Part shown: positions 8,354 to 17,391 of the stretch, piece by piece
Numbering within the stretch: position 1 is the stretch's first letter
How the letters are laid out: each line of letters starts with the position of its first letter
From: an uncultured Flavobacterium sp.
Lineage (GTDB): Bacteria; Bacteroidota; Bacteroidia; Flavobacteriales; Flavobacteriaceae
Length of the DNA: 34,955 bases
Direction: 5' to 3'
NCBI RefSeq assembly: GCF_947632075.1
Contig: NZ_CANRNX010000018.1
Coordinates: 1 to 34,955 of the forward strand
Notes under the pieces: model-generated
Seen by the model: only the letters and a program-made list of their open reading frames with translations
The model's database searches: none
What the model was told of the DNA's origin: nothing
Made by a program: the position numbers and the translations under genes

Positions 8354-11319
8354 TATAATAATCGAGTAAAATGGTTGATTAAATCATTGGTGTATTTATT
8401 TAAAGAAAACATATTATCTTTAACATACTTTTTTATACTAGCATCGGAATTATTGACAACAGGACATCTATAGTTTACCACAAAATAAATAACTTTGCGT
8501 AAAAGCAAACTATCTTCATTTTCATTCCATAATTGTATATTATGAGGTATTTGTTTCTTTTCTAATGCTATTAATAAACAAACATTAAAAATATGTTTTA
8601 TATTGCAAGGAACCTCTCTTTGACTTAATAAAATTCTGAAATTATTCAAAACATCATTATTTCTAACCACATCATTATCGAAAACATTACCCAATTCATT
8701 CAATTTTATAAGTTTAAAATCCCTTATATGATCGTTTAAACCTGTAGCTAATATTTTAATTATTTCTCTATTAACTAACTGTGGAAAAGTTATACCGTTT
8801 GCAGCAGTATTAATCACCCAATCAAATTTAAAATTCAAATCTTTCTCCATCATATTAATATATTCCTGGTTGTTACGATACATTTGATAAAAGTTACGCA
8901 CTATACTAGCATCTGTCATCATAGCATGAAACTCATCTATATATAAAAGATCAATTTCTGGATTACTTAATTTTAAACTCAAATATTTATTTATACAACT
9001 ACTAATACTGTCTTTATTAGTTAAAAATCTATTTTTTATTCTTAAAATTCGCTGCTCTCTGCTTACAAAATTATTTTCTTTTGGTAGCAGACTTAATAAA
9101 GTTGGTTTTATAGCACTTGTATTTTTAGGTTGAATTAAAAAGTAAGAAATATTATTAAGATCTATCTCTTGATTTGTTATTAATTTATATCTACCATTCT
9201 CATACAATACATCAAATTGATCAATTAATGCTGGGTTATCATCAAGAGATATTATAAACATTTTATCTGATAAATTTTCATTTTCAAATACGACTTGTTT
9301 ATTAAAAATATCTTCACAAACAACATCAAAAGTATCATCTTTGTAATCAACCTCAATTTTTAAATCATATAAATATTTTGAAAATTCAAAGCTAGGTTCT
9401 ATACTATCATCATTTTCATCTATAATTTGCAATATAACTTTACCATTATGTCGTGAATGTTCTAAATTTAAAAAATCTTGAATATATTTTTTATAGTTAA
9501 TTAAATCAGCAGATTCTTCAAATTTTCTACGTAGTCTTAATCCACTATAATTTGGGTGTGAGAAATTTATAAATGTGTTTCTCTTATTATCAGACAAATA
9601 TTTCACATTATAACCATTAATTTCATTAATACTAATACTGTTTTTAGCTATGATAGAGTTATTATGTGTTATGAAAGCTCTATTACTAAAAGGACTAATT
9701 ATTTCAAAATCAATCCCTTTTTTTGTTATTGCACCTTTAGTTAAACGGATATTAATTGTCTCCTCAGAGAAAAAATCTCTATCAACAACAATTCTATTAC
9801 CTTCAATACGTTCAAAATCTAAATTATGATTTTTTCTTATTTCAACATTAAAATTAGAATTTGTAAATTCAACAATAGGATAATTATTTTCGTAATAAAC
9901 ATTTATATTCCAATCACCAATATTAAACACGTCAAATAAATATCCATTTCCATCAATGATGTAGTTAAACTCTAAATTTCCTAATGGTAAAATTGTATCA
10001 ACAGACAAATTTTGCCATGAACCATTACTATTTACATCTCCTTTATCATTGTAATAAGTGCGCCATTTTTTATTGGTTACACTAGTTGTTTGCACTGTTT
10101 GTAGGTTATTTGCTCTACATAAAATAAGATTGCTAATCGTATTTCTAATAATTGAAATTTTTCTTGCTACCCCTATTCGATTTCTCTCTCCAACCTTTAA
10201 AAAATTAATGATTGTATGATTATCGTGTAATATATAATCATGATTAGTTATTGGAGTAATGCCTGAATTAACTGAACCAATATAAGGTCTTAGTTTATAA
10301 TTATGCTCCCCTAATTTAAGCATTTCTAATGAGTTACCTATATTTGATTGAACTAAGACAAAACTTTTTTGATTAGGGATTTGAATGTTTTTCCATTGAT
10401 TTTCATTTACAAGTTCCCAAAAAGAATTTTGAAGATCATTTTCTAACAATAAAGATTTATGATTTATTCTAAATTCATCACTATTATTTGCTAAAAAATA
10501 AATATTTAAATGATTACTAGTTACCAGAAATTTATTTTTTAAAATAGTAATTACATATTTACCGTTAAAATTACGTTCAAATTTTCCTATAACTGTATCA
10601 TTAATTTTTACAACAAAAACTCTTATATTTTTATCTAGATTTTTTAAGTCTAGAAAATTAAATAAATCTTCTTTACTCACTATACTACTAGAAAAATTAT
10701 ATGAACAATATAATTTTAATTTATTTTGAACGCCATCTTCTTCTAATGCAAATGAAATTCTATCTTTGAAACGTAATTGATTACTTCTATCTCTAATTGT
10801 AATTCTTGTTTGCGTATCTTCTTCTTGAATATCCTCTTCTTGTATTACCTCTTCTTGAGTTTCCTCTTCTTGAATTTCCTCCGAATTTATAATAGATTTT
10901 TTTTCATCATTCAGAAAGCACGAAGATTTTAGTTCTTCTAAAATTTCCTTTTTTAATGAAATTTTAAGTTCTGAAAAAAAGCGCTCTTTTATCTCTTCTG
11001 TTAATTCATTAAAGAACTCATTTTTAAATATTTCATTTAATTCTGCACTTGCAGTATTCTTTATTTCTTTAATAATTTCAGGTAATAATTCTTGTTTGGT
11101 AGTTTTTTTTAAATTATCTAAACAACTTGTTTTTAATTCAGGTAAAATATTTTTTTCTATATCTACTTTTAATTCCTGCTTAAATTCACTTTTTAAACCC
11201 TCTAAGTAGATTACATCTAAATTACTCAACTGATTATGAACAACCTTATTAATTTCTTTTTTTAAATCTTCATCTAAGCCATTTCCTATTTTGGAAAAAA
11301 GATTGGTAAAATAATCCAT
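8353..11319 (-). CDS. 988-aa coiled-coil partner protein of the helicase (YjiT/STY4851-like, tentative)
   Basis: The N-terminal ~145 residues are a long Lys/Glu/Leu-rich coiled coil with recurrent ELK segments. A Glu/Gln-rich linker of repeated five-residue units follows (residues ~149-168), then a long beta-rich region (~180-700), then a helical C-terminal third with DLLYIDEFHAMM and FDWVINTAANGITFP. No nuclease, ATPase or membrane motif is visible. The stop overlaps the start of the DEAH helicase, so the two are a gene pair. From memory, E. coli islands, including the immigration control region next to hsdRMS, carry a similar pair of a ~1000-aa protein of the YjiT/STY4851 family and a ~2000-aa helicase; size, order and neighbourhood agree, but I could not align them. 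The gene sits 53 bp downstream of hsdR. It is visibly more AT-rich than the hsd genes. Confidence 0.6.
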   Translation of the reverse strand: MDYFTNLFSKIGNGLDEDLKKEINKVVHNQLSNLDVIYLEGLKSEFKQELKVDIEKNILPELKTSCLDNLKKTTKQELLPEIIKEIKNTASAELNEIFKNEFFNELTEEIKERFFSELKISLKKEILEELKSSCFLNDEKKSIINSEEIQEEETQEEVIQEEDIQEEDTQTRITIRDRSNQLRFKDRISFALEEDGVQNKLKLYCSYNFSSSIVSKEDLFNFLDLKNLDKNIRVFVVKINDTVIGKFERNFNGKYVITILKNKFLVTSNHLNIYFLANNSDEFRINHKSLLLENDLQNSFWELVNENQWKNIQIPNQKSFVLVQSNIGNSLEMLKLGEHNYKLRPYIGSVNSGITPITNHDYILHDNHTIINFLKVGERNRIGVARKISIIRNTISNLILCRANNLQTVQTTSVTNKKWRTYYNDKGDVNSNGSWQNLSVDTILPLGNLEFNYIIDGNGYLFDVFNIGDWNINVYYENNYPIVEFTNSNFNVEIRKNHNLDFERIEGNRIVVDRDFFSEETINIRLTKGAITKKGIDFEIISPFSNRAFITHNNSIIAKNSISINEINGYNVKYLSDNKRNTFINFSHPNYSGLRLRRKFEESADLINYKKYIQDFLNLEHSRHNGKVILQIIDENDDSIEPSFEFSKYLYDLKIEVDYKDDTFDVVCEDIFNKQVVFENENLSDKMFIISLDDNPALIDQFDVLYENGRYKLITNQEIDLNNISYFLIQPKNTSAIKPTLLSLLPKENNFVSREQRILRIKNRFLTNKDSISSCINKYLSLKLSNPEIDLLYIDEFHAMMTDASIVRNFYQMYRNNQEYINMMEKDLNFKFDWVINTAANGITFPQLVNREIIKILATGLNDHIRDFKLIKLNELGNVFDNDVVRNNDVLNNFRILLSQREVPCNIKHIFNVCLLIALEKKQIPHNIQLWNENEDSLLLRKVIYFVVNYRCPVVNNSDASIKKYVKDNMFSLNKYTNDLINHFTRLL
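10815..10874 (-). repeat. four 15-bp tandem repeats coding for a Glu-rich hinge
   Basis: Four imperfect 15-bp units on the plus strand of the type TTTCCTCTTCTTGAA (10815-10829, 10830-10844, 10845-10859, 10860-10874) lie in frame in the 988-aa gene and code for pentapeptides of the type QEEDI, QEEVI and QEETQ. Copy-number change would lengthen or shorten the linker between the coiled coil and the beta-rich part without a frameshift. Confidence 0.8.
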
Positions 11320-11372
11320 ATTTAAGAATGTGTTTTTATTATTAGGTAGTCAAGGTTGGTTTTTATTCCCTT

Positions 11373-14300
11373 TTAAGCTACACAGTTATTATTTATTTCA
11401 TTAATAGTTTTAATAATTTTATCGGTAATATCTTTACCAAGTAAGTTTACAATACCTTTACTGCTTAAGTTTTTGTAATTGCCTGTAAAAAGTGATCGCT
11501 CGGGTTCTTCTAATTTTCCTTCTTTAATTAAATTTGTGATGAGATAATTCACAAAGGTGATTTGATTAGAATTCATCTCGGCAAAATTTACAATTTTTGC
11601 AAATTCATTTTTCACGGTTGTTTCATCAAGTCCGATTACTGAACGAATAAACTCTCCTAAAGGTTGATCGCCAAATGCTTTAATAAATAAATCTTTTGTG
11701 CCCGCACTACCTTGCTCAAACAACATTTTTTCTAATTCGTTGATTTGATCTGACGTTACCTTAATATTCTTATGTATTCTGTCAATAATTAAATTGTTTT
11801 TATTAGCAATAATGTATTGTTCCAATTTTTTTTGGTATGCTTCTTTGTTAAAGCTTTGTTTTTCATAAATAACTACCGGCTCTTCTACCGTTATTATTTC
11901 ATCTTTTAAGGTGGTGTGAATAATGGCTATTTGCTCTTTGGTCATAAATTTTATTAAATCGCGCATTTCTTTTCGTACAAACTCTAAAGCAGACACGCTG
12001 ATGTTTTGCCAATAATCTTCTGTAGCAATTTTATTTATGGTTTCTATTTTGGCTTTTACAAGTGGTATAGAGGTTTGTTTTTTTAAATTATTAGTAATAG
12101 TCATTACCTTACTTGGCAAGGCATCGCTTACTATTCCGTTTAAAAAATTTACTGTATAGTCAAAAACAATTAAATCAAACTTTAAGGCTTCGTTATCTTT
12201 ATCTTTTTCGAAAACCAAAGGCGAAATATGATCTATGATTAACTTGGTATTTGCCTGATTTGGTTGATACCATTTACTTTTTTCTTGAAAGTTTTCTAAA
12301 ACTTTTAAATGCGGACGTACTAAAAAACTATCTTTTTTAGTTTGGTAAACGGTTACTGCTTGATTGTAGGTATATGTTAAAATCTCTTCGCCTGTATGTT
12401 GTAAACTTTCGTCTTCATTGCTTAATAATAATTGAGCTAAACTAAAGCGTACTTTAAACAACCGTTGTTGAAAAGAATCTACATTGTTTGGCTCTAATCC
12501 TAATGGTTTTTGGTTGAAGAATTCAAAATTATCACAAAAATCAAAAATCAAAAATTCTTTTTTATGGTCTTTGTGTCCAAATAAATCTTCGCATAAGCGT
12601 GTGCCACGCCCAATCATTTGCCAAAATTTAACTCTACTTTTTACGGGTTTTAAAAATACTAAGTTTACAATTTCGGGCACGTCTATTCCGGTATCTAACA
12701 TATCAACCGAACAAGCAATTTGCGGACACTTGTCTTTTGATTTAAAATCGGTTAATAAATCATGGCGTTGCTCTACCGTATAATCGATTATTTTTAAAAA
12801 CTGACTACCATATTCTGGATACAAGATATCAAAACGTTGTCTTAAGAAATTAGAGTGTTTGTTATTTTTTGCAAAAATGATTGTTTTACCTAATTTAGAT
12901 TCATCATCTACTTTAATACCATTTTCCATGACGTATTTCAAAATTTCGTCGGCTGTTTCGGTATTATACAACCAATTATCTAAAGCGGTTGCTTCAATTT
13001 CATCGGGAAATTCGCCTGTTATGGGATCGCCAAATTTTTCTTCGTATTCTTCTTTTTCAGCTTCGCTTAATTCATTGTATTTAATACCATCTCGTTGAAA
13101 TTTGGTTTTTACTTTTATTGATTGGTAGTTTACCAAAAATCCGTCGTTTACGGCGGTATCTAAATCGTAATTATAGGTTGGATTACCGTTTTCTAAGCCA
13201 AATAGTTCGTAGGTGTTTTTATCAGTAAAATCTACAGGTGTAGCAGTTAAGCCAATTTTAATACCATCGAAATAATTAAATATAGCACGGTATTTATTAT
13301 AGATAGAACGGTGTATTTCATCAAAAATAATTACATCAAAATGACCTATACCGTAAAAGCGATTCACACCATCATGCTCGTTATCAATTTTATTAATTAA
13401 TGTTTGGTAGGTTGAAAACACAATGCGGCTACCACCATCTTCTTTGGTTTCGCGTAAATCTACCGATGGTAAATTTGGCAAATAATCATTCAAATTATTT
13501 TTTGCTTGTGTTACTAAAGCTGTTCTATCGGCTAAAAACAACACTTTTTTTGCCCAATTTGCTTTAGAAAGCATATCTATTAACGATGCCGATGTACGTG
13601 TTTTTCCGGTACCGGTTGCCATAACCAATAAAGCACCACGGTGTTTTTGTTCTAAGCGTTGGGCTACAGCTTTTATGGCTTCTATTTGATAATAACGACC
13701 CGAAATTTCTTCGTTAATGGTGGCATTGTTTAAATTAGTTTTACTTTTTCTGCGTTGTATAAGTAACTGTAATTGGTCTTGGGTATGAAAACCTTGCACG
13801 GTACGTACGGGATATTCCCAATCGTAAAACGAAATTTCATAGCCATTGGTTATATATACTACTGGCTTTTGCCCAAATTGTTTTTCTAAGCATGTAGCGT
13901 ATAACTCTGCCTGATGTTTTCCGCTTTGATGTTCGCGCGAAGTGCGTTTGGCTTCTACTACTGCTAATGGTTTACCGTTGGTATCCCATAATACATAATC
14001 TGCAAAACCTTCACCGCTTTTATTAGGCATGCCTTGCACTTTAAACTCTTTTGTATTTGGGTGCGACAAATCCCAACCCATTTCTTCTAACAATAAGTCT
14101 ATATAGATTTCACGAGTTAAAGCTTCGTTAGGATCTTTAATAGGTGTATTTTGTTTTTGGTTTTCAATTCTATTTGTTGCTAGTTCTTGTTGCAACTGTT
14201 CTGATTTTTTAACCAAGTATAACTTTTGCTTTTCAATTTCTTGCAACTTTGCTTTTAAAGCTTGTATTTCGGTAGTTGTGGTACTAATTGACTGAGGTAT

Positions 14301-14717
14301 ATTGGCTTCGGAAAAAACAGGTGTTACCACATACGCATTGTGATAGGTATTTATTAATTTGTAACAAATTTCATGTGTTAAGTTTAAACTGTGTAATACC
14401 TGATCTTTTTTTAGTTTATTGTTTTGGTGTGTAGCTATATTACCTAATTTACGTACGGTGTGCATTAATGATAGCAAGGTTGTATCATCTATTAACTCAA
14501 TAAAATCGGGGTTTTGCATTAACGCATAAATGTTGTTATCTTCTTTAGGTATTTCTAAAGCAGGTTCTATTTCATAAACAAATTGTACCCAAGTTTCTAT
14601 GGTTTTACGTAAGTAAATGCCAGTAATATCTAAGTTATTGTAAAAATTTTCCTCAGCTTCTTTTGCTAATTTAACAATATGTTCGAAATGTGAAGGATAG
14701 TTGTAAAAATTACTCAT
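11373..14717 (-). CDS. hsdR: type I restriction enzyme R subunit (EcoEI-like)
   Basis: A 1114-aa motor and nuclease subunit of the type I restriction enzyme. It starts with a DUF4145 domain (about 25-125, with LRKTIETWV and LGNIATH), followed by a coiled coil (~145-185). The PD-(D/E)xK nuclease domain shows D240 and E255-A-K257 in VVEAKRT. The SF2 translocase shows ATGTGKT (367-373), DEIH (466-469), TATP (491-494) and QMIGRGTRL. The C-terminal third has the layout of the EcoEI R subunit that binds the M2S core. Length and domain order are those of type IB R proteins. It follows hsdS after an 82-bp gap that holds an imperfect hairpin. No damage is seen, so restriction is probably active. Confidence 0.95.
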   Translation of the reverse strand: MSNFYNYPSHFEHIVKLAKEAEENFYNNLDITGIYLRKTIETWVQFVYEIEPALEIPKEDNNIYALMQNPDFIELIDDTTLLSLMHTVRKLGNIATHQNNKLKKDQVLHSLNLTHEICYKLINTYHNAYVVTPVFSEANIPQSISTTTTEIQALKAKLQEIEKQKLYLVKKSEQLQQELATNRIENQKQNTPIKDPNEALTREIYIDLLLEEMGWDLSHPNTKEFKVQGMPNKSGEGFADYVLWDTNGKPLAVVEAKRTSREHQSGKHQAELYATCLEKQFGQKPVVYITNGYEISFYDWEYPVRTVQGFHTQDQLQLLIQRRKSKTNLNNATINEEISGRYYQIEAIKAVAQRLEQKHRGALLVMATGTGKTRTSASLIDMLSKANWAKKVLFLADRTALVTQAKNNLNDYLPNLPSVDLRETKEDGGSRIVFSTYQTLINKIDNEHDGVNRFYGIGHFDVIIFDEIHRSIYNKYRAIFNYFDGIKIGLTATPVDFTDKNTYELFGLENGNPTYNYDLDTAVNDGFLVNYQSIKVKTKFQRDGIKYNELSEAEKEEYEEKFGDPITGEFPDEIEATALDNWLYNTETADEILKYVMENGIKVDDESKLGKTIIFAKNNKHSNFLRQRFDILYPEYGSQFLKIIDYTVEQRHDLLTDFKSKDKCPQIACSVDMLDTGIDVPEIVNLVFLKPVKSRVKFWQMIGRGTRLCEDLFGHKDHKKEFLIFDFCDNFEFFNQKPLGLEPNNVDSFQQRLFKVRFSLAQLLLSNEDESLQHTGEEILTYTYNQAVTVYQTKKDSFLVRPHLKVLENFQEKSKWYQPNQANTKLIIDHISPLVFEKDKDNEALKFDLIVFDYTVNFLNGIVSDALPSKVMTITNNLKKQTSIPLVKAKIETINKIATEDYWQNISVSALEFVRKEMRDLIKFMTKEQIAIIHTTLKDEIITVEEPVVIYEKQSFNKEAYQKKLEQYIIANKNNLIIDRIHKNIKVTSDQINELEKMLFEQGSAGTKDLFIKAFGDQPLGEFIRSVIGLDETTVKNEFAKIVNFAEMNSNQITFVNYLITNLIKEGKLEEPERSLFTGNYKNLSSKGIVNLLGKDITDKIIKTINEINNNCVA

Positions 14718-14760
14718 AAAATCACAATTTTTTGGTTATGGTTTAAAAATAACAATAAAA

Positions 14761-14791
14761 CCTTACAAACTATTGGTTGTAGTTGCTAAGG
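14761..14791 (-). terminator. imperfect hairpin between hsdS and hsdR (possible attenuator)
   Basis: CCTTACAAACTA (14761-14772) pairs with TAGTTGCTAAGG (14780-14791) with two mismatches and a 7-nt loop. On the minus strand it starts about 10 nt after the hsdS stop and is followed by TTTTATTG; on the plus strand the tail is longer (9 T) but no plus-strand gene precedes it. It may reduce read-through into hsdR. Confidence 0.4.
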
Positions 14792-14799
14792 CTTTTTTT

Positions 14800-15912
14800 T
14801 TAAAACGTAAAACTTTGTTGCAATAATGCCTGAAACAAATCTTCAGACTGTTGCGCTTGCTGTTTTACCAACGCTTTTTGGGCTTCTATGTTTTTGATTT
14901 TCTTTGCAAATTGGTTTTGAAGTTCTATTGGTGGTATATTTACTTTAAAATCAAAAAAACTTGCAGGCGTTCTTTTTTGACCTGCACTACCTGTCATTGA
15001 TTTTTGAGATAATTTTCTAATATTTTCGTTTCTTAATAAATAATGAATCCAATAGGAATTACTAATATTCTTTAATGGACGAATAACGTGAAATTCTGTT
15101 GATCCAAATCCTATTTGATTAGTTAATGATTTAGCTATAGCTCCTTTACCATTTTCCATACATGGCGTTATTTTAGCAAATAAAACATCGTCTTCTCTAA
15201 AATATGTAAATCCTGACCATACTTCAGATAGTAATCTATTTACTTTATTCAATATCTCCCCTTTTTCTGACACACTAGCCATCTCAATAAAAGTCACTTC
15301 TATGGTTCTATCTAGAGTGTTAATTTCGGATTTACGTGGATTTATTATTGAAACTTCACTTAAAGATTTTGATGGAATTGATATCGAATCGTTTTTTACA
15401 GGATCACCAAACATGTCTATAAAAATAGATTGTGCAAGGTCATCGTACTTTTGTAAAAGCTCTTGGTCTTTTTTGCGTAACGCATCGGCTTTGTCTAACT
15501 TTTCTGCAATTGCTTTTTGAGTTTCTAATGGTGGTAGGTGGATTTTGATTTTAGAAAATTTAGAAATCCAATAACGTTGATGTTGTTCAGAATTAATCCT
15601 AATTGTTTGTATTAAATAAAACAAGAATTTAATATCAGCTATATTTTCATCACAACTTAAAATCTTCATTGCAGAAGATTTCACCTTAAATGGAAAATCT
15701 ACATACTTTGTAGCAGTTGTAAAATCATCAAAAATAATTACAGGATAATTTTGATAAATATTCTCTTCCTCATTAGTATAACCTAAGATAAAAGATTTAC
15801 CTGCTGTTAATACAGGAGTATCAAATTCATCATTATAAATATCACTTTCTACTATAAATCTTGTAGGCTGTTCATAATTTAAAACTTCACCTAATTCGAC
15901 AGTCTTAAACAT
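14800..15912 (-). CDS. hsdS: type I restriction enzyme specificity subunit
   Basis: A 370-aa DNA-recognition subunit with the usual two-fold layout. TRD1 covers about 5-135 and ends in WISKFSKIKIHLPPLETQKAI (residues ~114-134). A helical conserved spacer follows (LDKADALRKKDQELLQKYDD, MFGDP). TRD2 covers about 180-335 and ends in FKVNIPPIELQNQF, followed by a C-terminal coiled coil. It is slightly short for the family. Its start overlaps the hsdM stop by one base (TAATG), so M and S are translationally coupled. The TRD-coding parts look more AT-rich than the spacer, as expected for exchangeable modules. No second hsdS and no invertase were found here. Confidence 0.93.
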   Translation of the reverse strand: MFKTVELGEVLNYEQPTRFIVESDIYNDEFDTPVLTAGKSFILGYTNEEENIYQNYPVIIFDDFTTATKYVDFPFKVKSSAMKILSCDENIADIKFLFYLIQTIRINSEQHQRYWISKFSKIKIHLPPLETQKAIAEKLDKADALRKKDQELLQKYDDLAQSIFIDMFGDPVKNDSISIPSKSLSEVSIINPRKSEINTLDRTIEVTFIEMASVSEKGEILNKVNRLLSEVWSGFTYFREDDVLFAKITPCMENGKGAIAKSLTNQIGFGSTEFHVIRPLKNISNSYWIHYLLRNENIRKLSQKSMTGSAGQKRTPASFFDFKVNIPPIELQNQFAKKIKNIEAQKALVKQQAQQSEDLFQALLQQSFTF

Positions 15913-17369
15913 TATTTTAGATTTAATAATTCTACCATCAAATCATTTCTCTCTTTATCCAATTGCTGTATAGTAGCAATTATATCCGCTGGTTTTTCGT
16001 ACACTTTTTGTTCGTAAATTACCTCTTTGTATTTGTTAATACTTAAGTCGTAGGCGTTGTTTACTATTTCGGCTTTTGGTACCAAAAAACTTTGGTCGGT
16101 TCGGGCTCTGTTGGTTTCCTTTTTGCGGTTATGAAAACGTGCAATTACATCGGGTATATCGTTTTGCTCTATTTTATTGCGTTTATCGTCTAAGCTATAC
16201 CCATCGGCTTTCATATCGTAAAACCAAACATTATCTGTACCACCTGCATTGGTTTTTGTAAAAATAAGTATAGCTGTACTAACCCCTGCGTAAGGTTTAA
16301 ACACGCCGCTTGGCATAGATATTACGGCTTCTAAATATTGGTTTTCTACAATTTCGCTTCTAATTTTTTGGTGTGCTCTACTACTGCCAAATAAAACACC
16401 ATCGGGTATAATTACGGCACAACGCCCACCAATTTTTAAGCCTTTTATCATTAAGCCTAAAAACAACAACTCGGTTTTGCGGGCATCTACAATGGCTTTA
16501 ATTTTATCGTCTACGGCATTGGCGTCTAAAGTGCCTTTAAACGGTGGGTTGGCTAAAATTAAAGAGGCTTTGTTTTCAAAATTGGTATTGGCTTGCGATA
16601 GTGAATCTACATCTGTGAGCTGCGGATTATCTATGCCGTGCAAAATTAAATTCATGGCACCAATACGTATCATGGTAGGATCAAACTCCATTCCCATAAA
16701 CATTTCATTTTCAAAATGTGCACGGGTTTTTTCGTTAAAAAGCTCACTTTCGTATTTATTTTCGATATATTCTGCTGCGCCAACCAAAAAACCACAGGTA
16801 CCGGCAGCTGGATCGCAAATTATATCATCTAATGTAGGTTGCATTAGTGCTACCATCATACGAATAATATGGCGTGGTGTACGAAATTGCCCCGCAGCAC
16901 CTGCCGATGATAATTTGCTTAACATGTATTCATAAACATCGCCTTTGGTATCTTTATCGTCCATGTTAATATTATCTAACAGATCTATTACTTGGGCTAA
17001 CAAACGTGGTGTGGGAATCATGAAGTTAGCATTTTTCATAAATTTGGAAAATGCGGTACTTTTTCCGCCAAAGTTTTTCATGAAGGTAAAAACACCGTCA
17101 TCTTTACGAAACAAATCAAACATTTCTTCAGGAGCTATGTTTTTAAAATAACTCCAACGCAGTTCGTTTTGTTCTTCGGTATAGATGTAGTTAGATGTGT
17201 CTTTGGTGTACAAAGCCGATTGTTCTTCTAAATTTTGCAAGTCATCTAACTGTTTTATAAACAACAAAAACGTTATTTGTTCTATAACAGATAATGGATT
17301 GGCTAAGCCGCCACTGTGAAAGGCTAACCAAACTTCGTCTATCTTTGATTTTAATTCTCCTGTAAGCAT
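15912..17369 (-). CDS. hsdM: type I N6-adenine DNA methyltransferase subunit
   Basis: A 485-aa modification subunit that transfers a methyl group from S-adenosylmethionine to adenine N6. The N-terminal helical bundle contains LSVIEQITFLLFIKQLDD. The AdoMet-binding motif I is DPAAGTCGF (186-194), preceded by GQFRTPRHII. The catalytic motif IV is NPPF (274-277). All key residues are intact, in contrast with the methylase-like fusion protein encoded upstream. It follows the receiver gene by 22 bp, so the regulatory pair and the hsd genes appear to be one transcription unit. Confidence 0.96.
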   Translation of the reverse strand: MLTGELKSKIDEVWLAFHSGGLANPLSVIEQITFLLFIKQLDDLQNLEEQSALYTKDTSNYIYTEEQNELRWSYFKNIAPEEMFDLFRKDDGVFTFMKNFGGKSTAFSKFMKNANFMIPTPRLLAQVIDLLDNINMDDKDTKGDVYEYMLSKLSSAGAAGQFRTPRHIIRMMVALMQPTLDDIICDPAAGTCGFLVGAAEYIENKYESELFNEKTRAHFENEMFMGMEFDPTMIRIGAMNLILHGIDNPQLTDVDSLSQANTNFENKASLILANPPFKGTLDANAVDDKIKAIVDARKTELLFLGLMIKGLKIGGRCAVIIPDGVLFGSSRAHQKIRSEIVENQYLEAVISMPSGVFKPYAGVSTAILIFTKTNAGGTDNVWFYDMKADGYSLDDKRNKIEQNDIPDVIARFHNRKKETNRARTDQSFLVPKAEIVNNAYDLSINKYKEVIYEQKVYEKPADIIATIQQLDKERNDLMVELLNLK

Positions 17370-17391
17370 CGTGTTTTAATATTTTAATTGT

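Noticed and set aside
12484..13098. Open frames antisense to hsdR (99 and 79 codons)
   Set aside because: They mirror a strongly conserved coding region, lack promoters and encode low-complexity sequence; they are shadow frames.
14800..15912. Phase-variable hsdS shufflon
   Set aside because: Only one hsdS is present, with no inverted TRD copies and no invertase gene in the window.
16477..16935. 152-codon open frame antisense to hsdM
   Set aside because: It lies wholly opposite the conserved AdoMet and NPPF motifs of hsdM, and no initiation signals support it.
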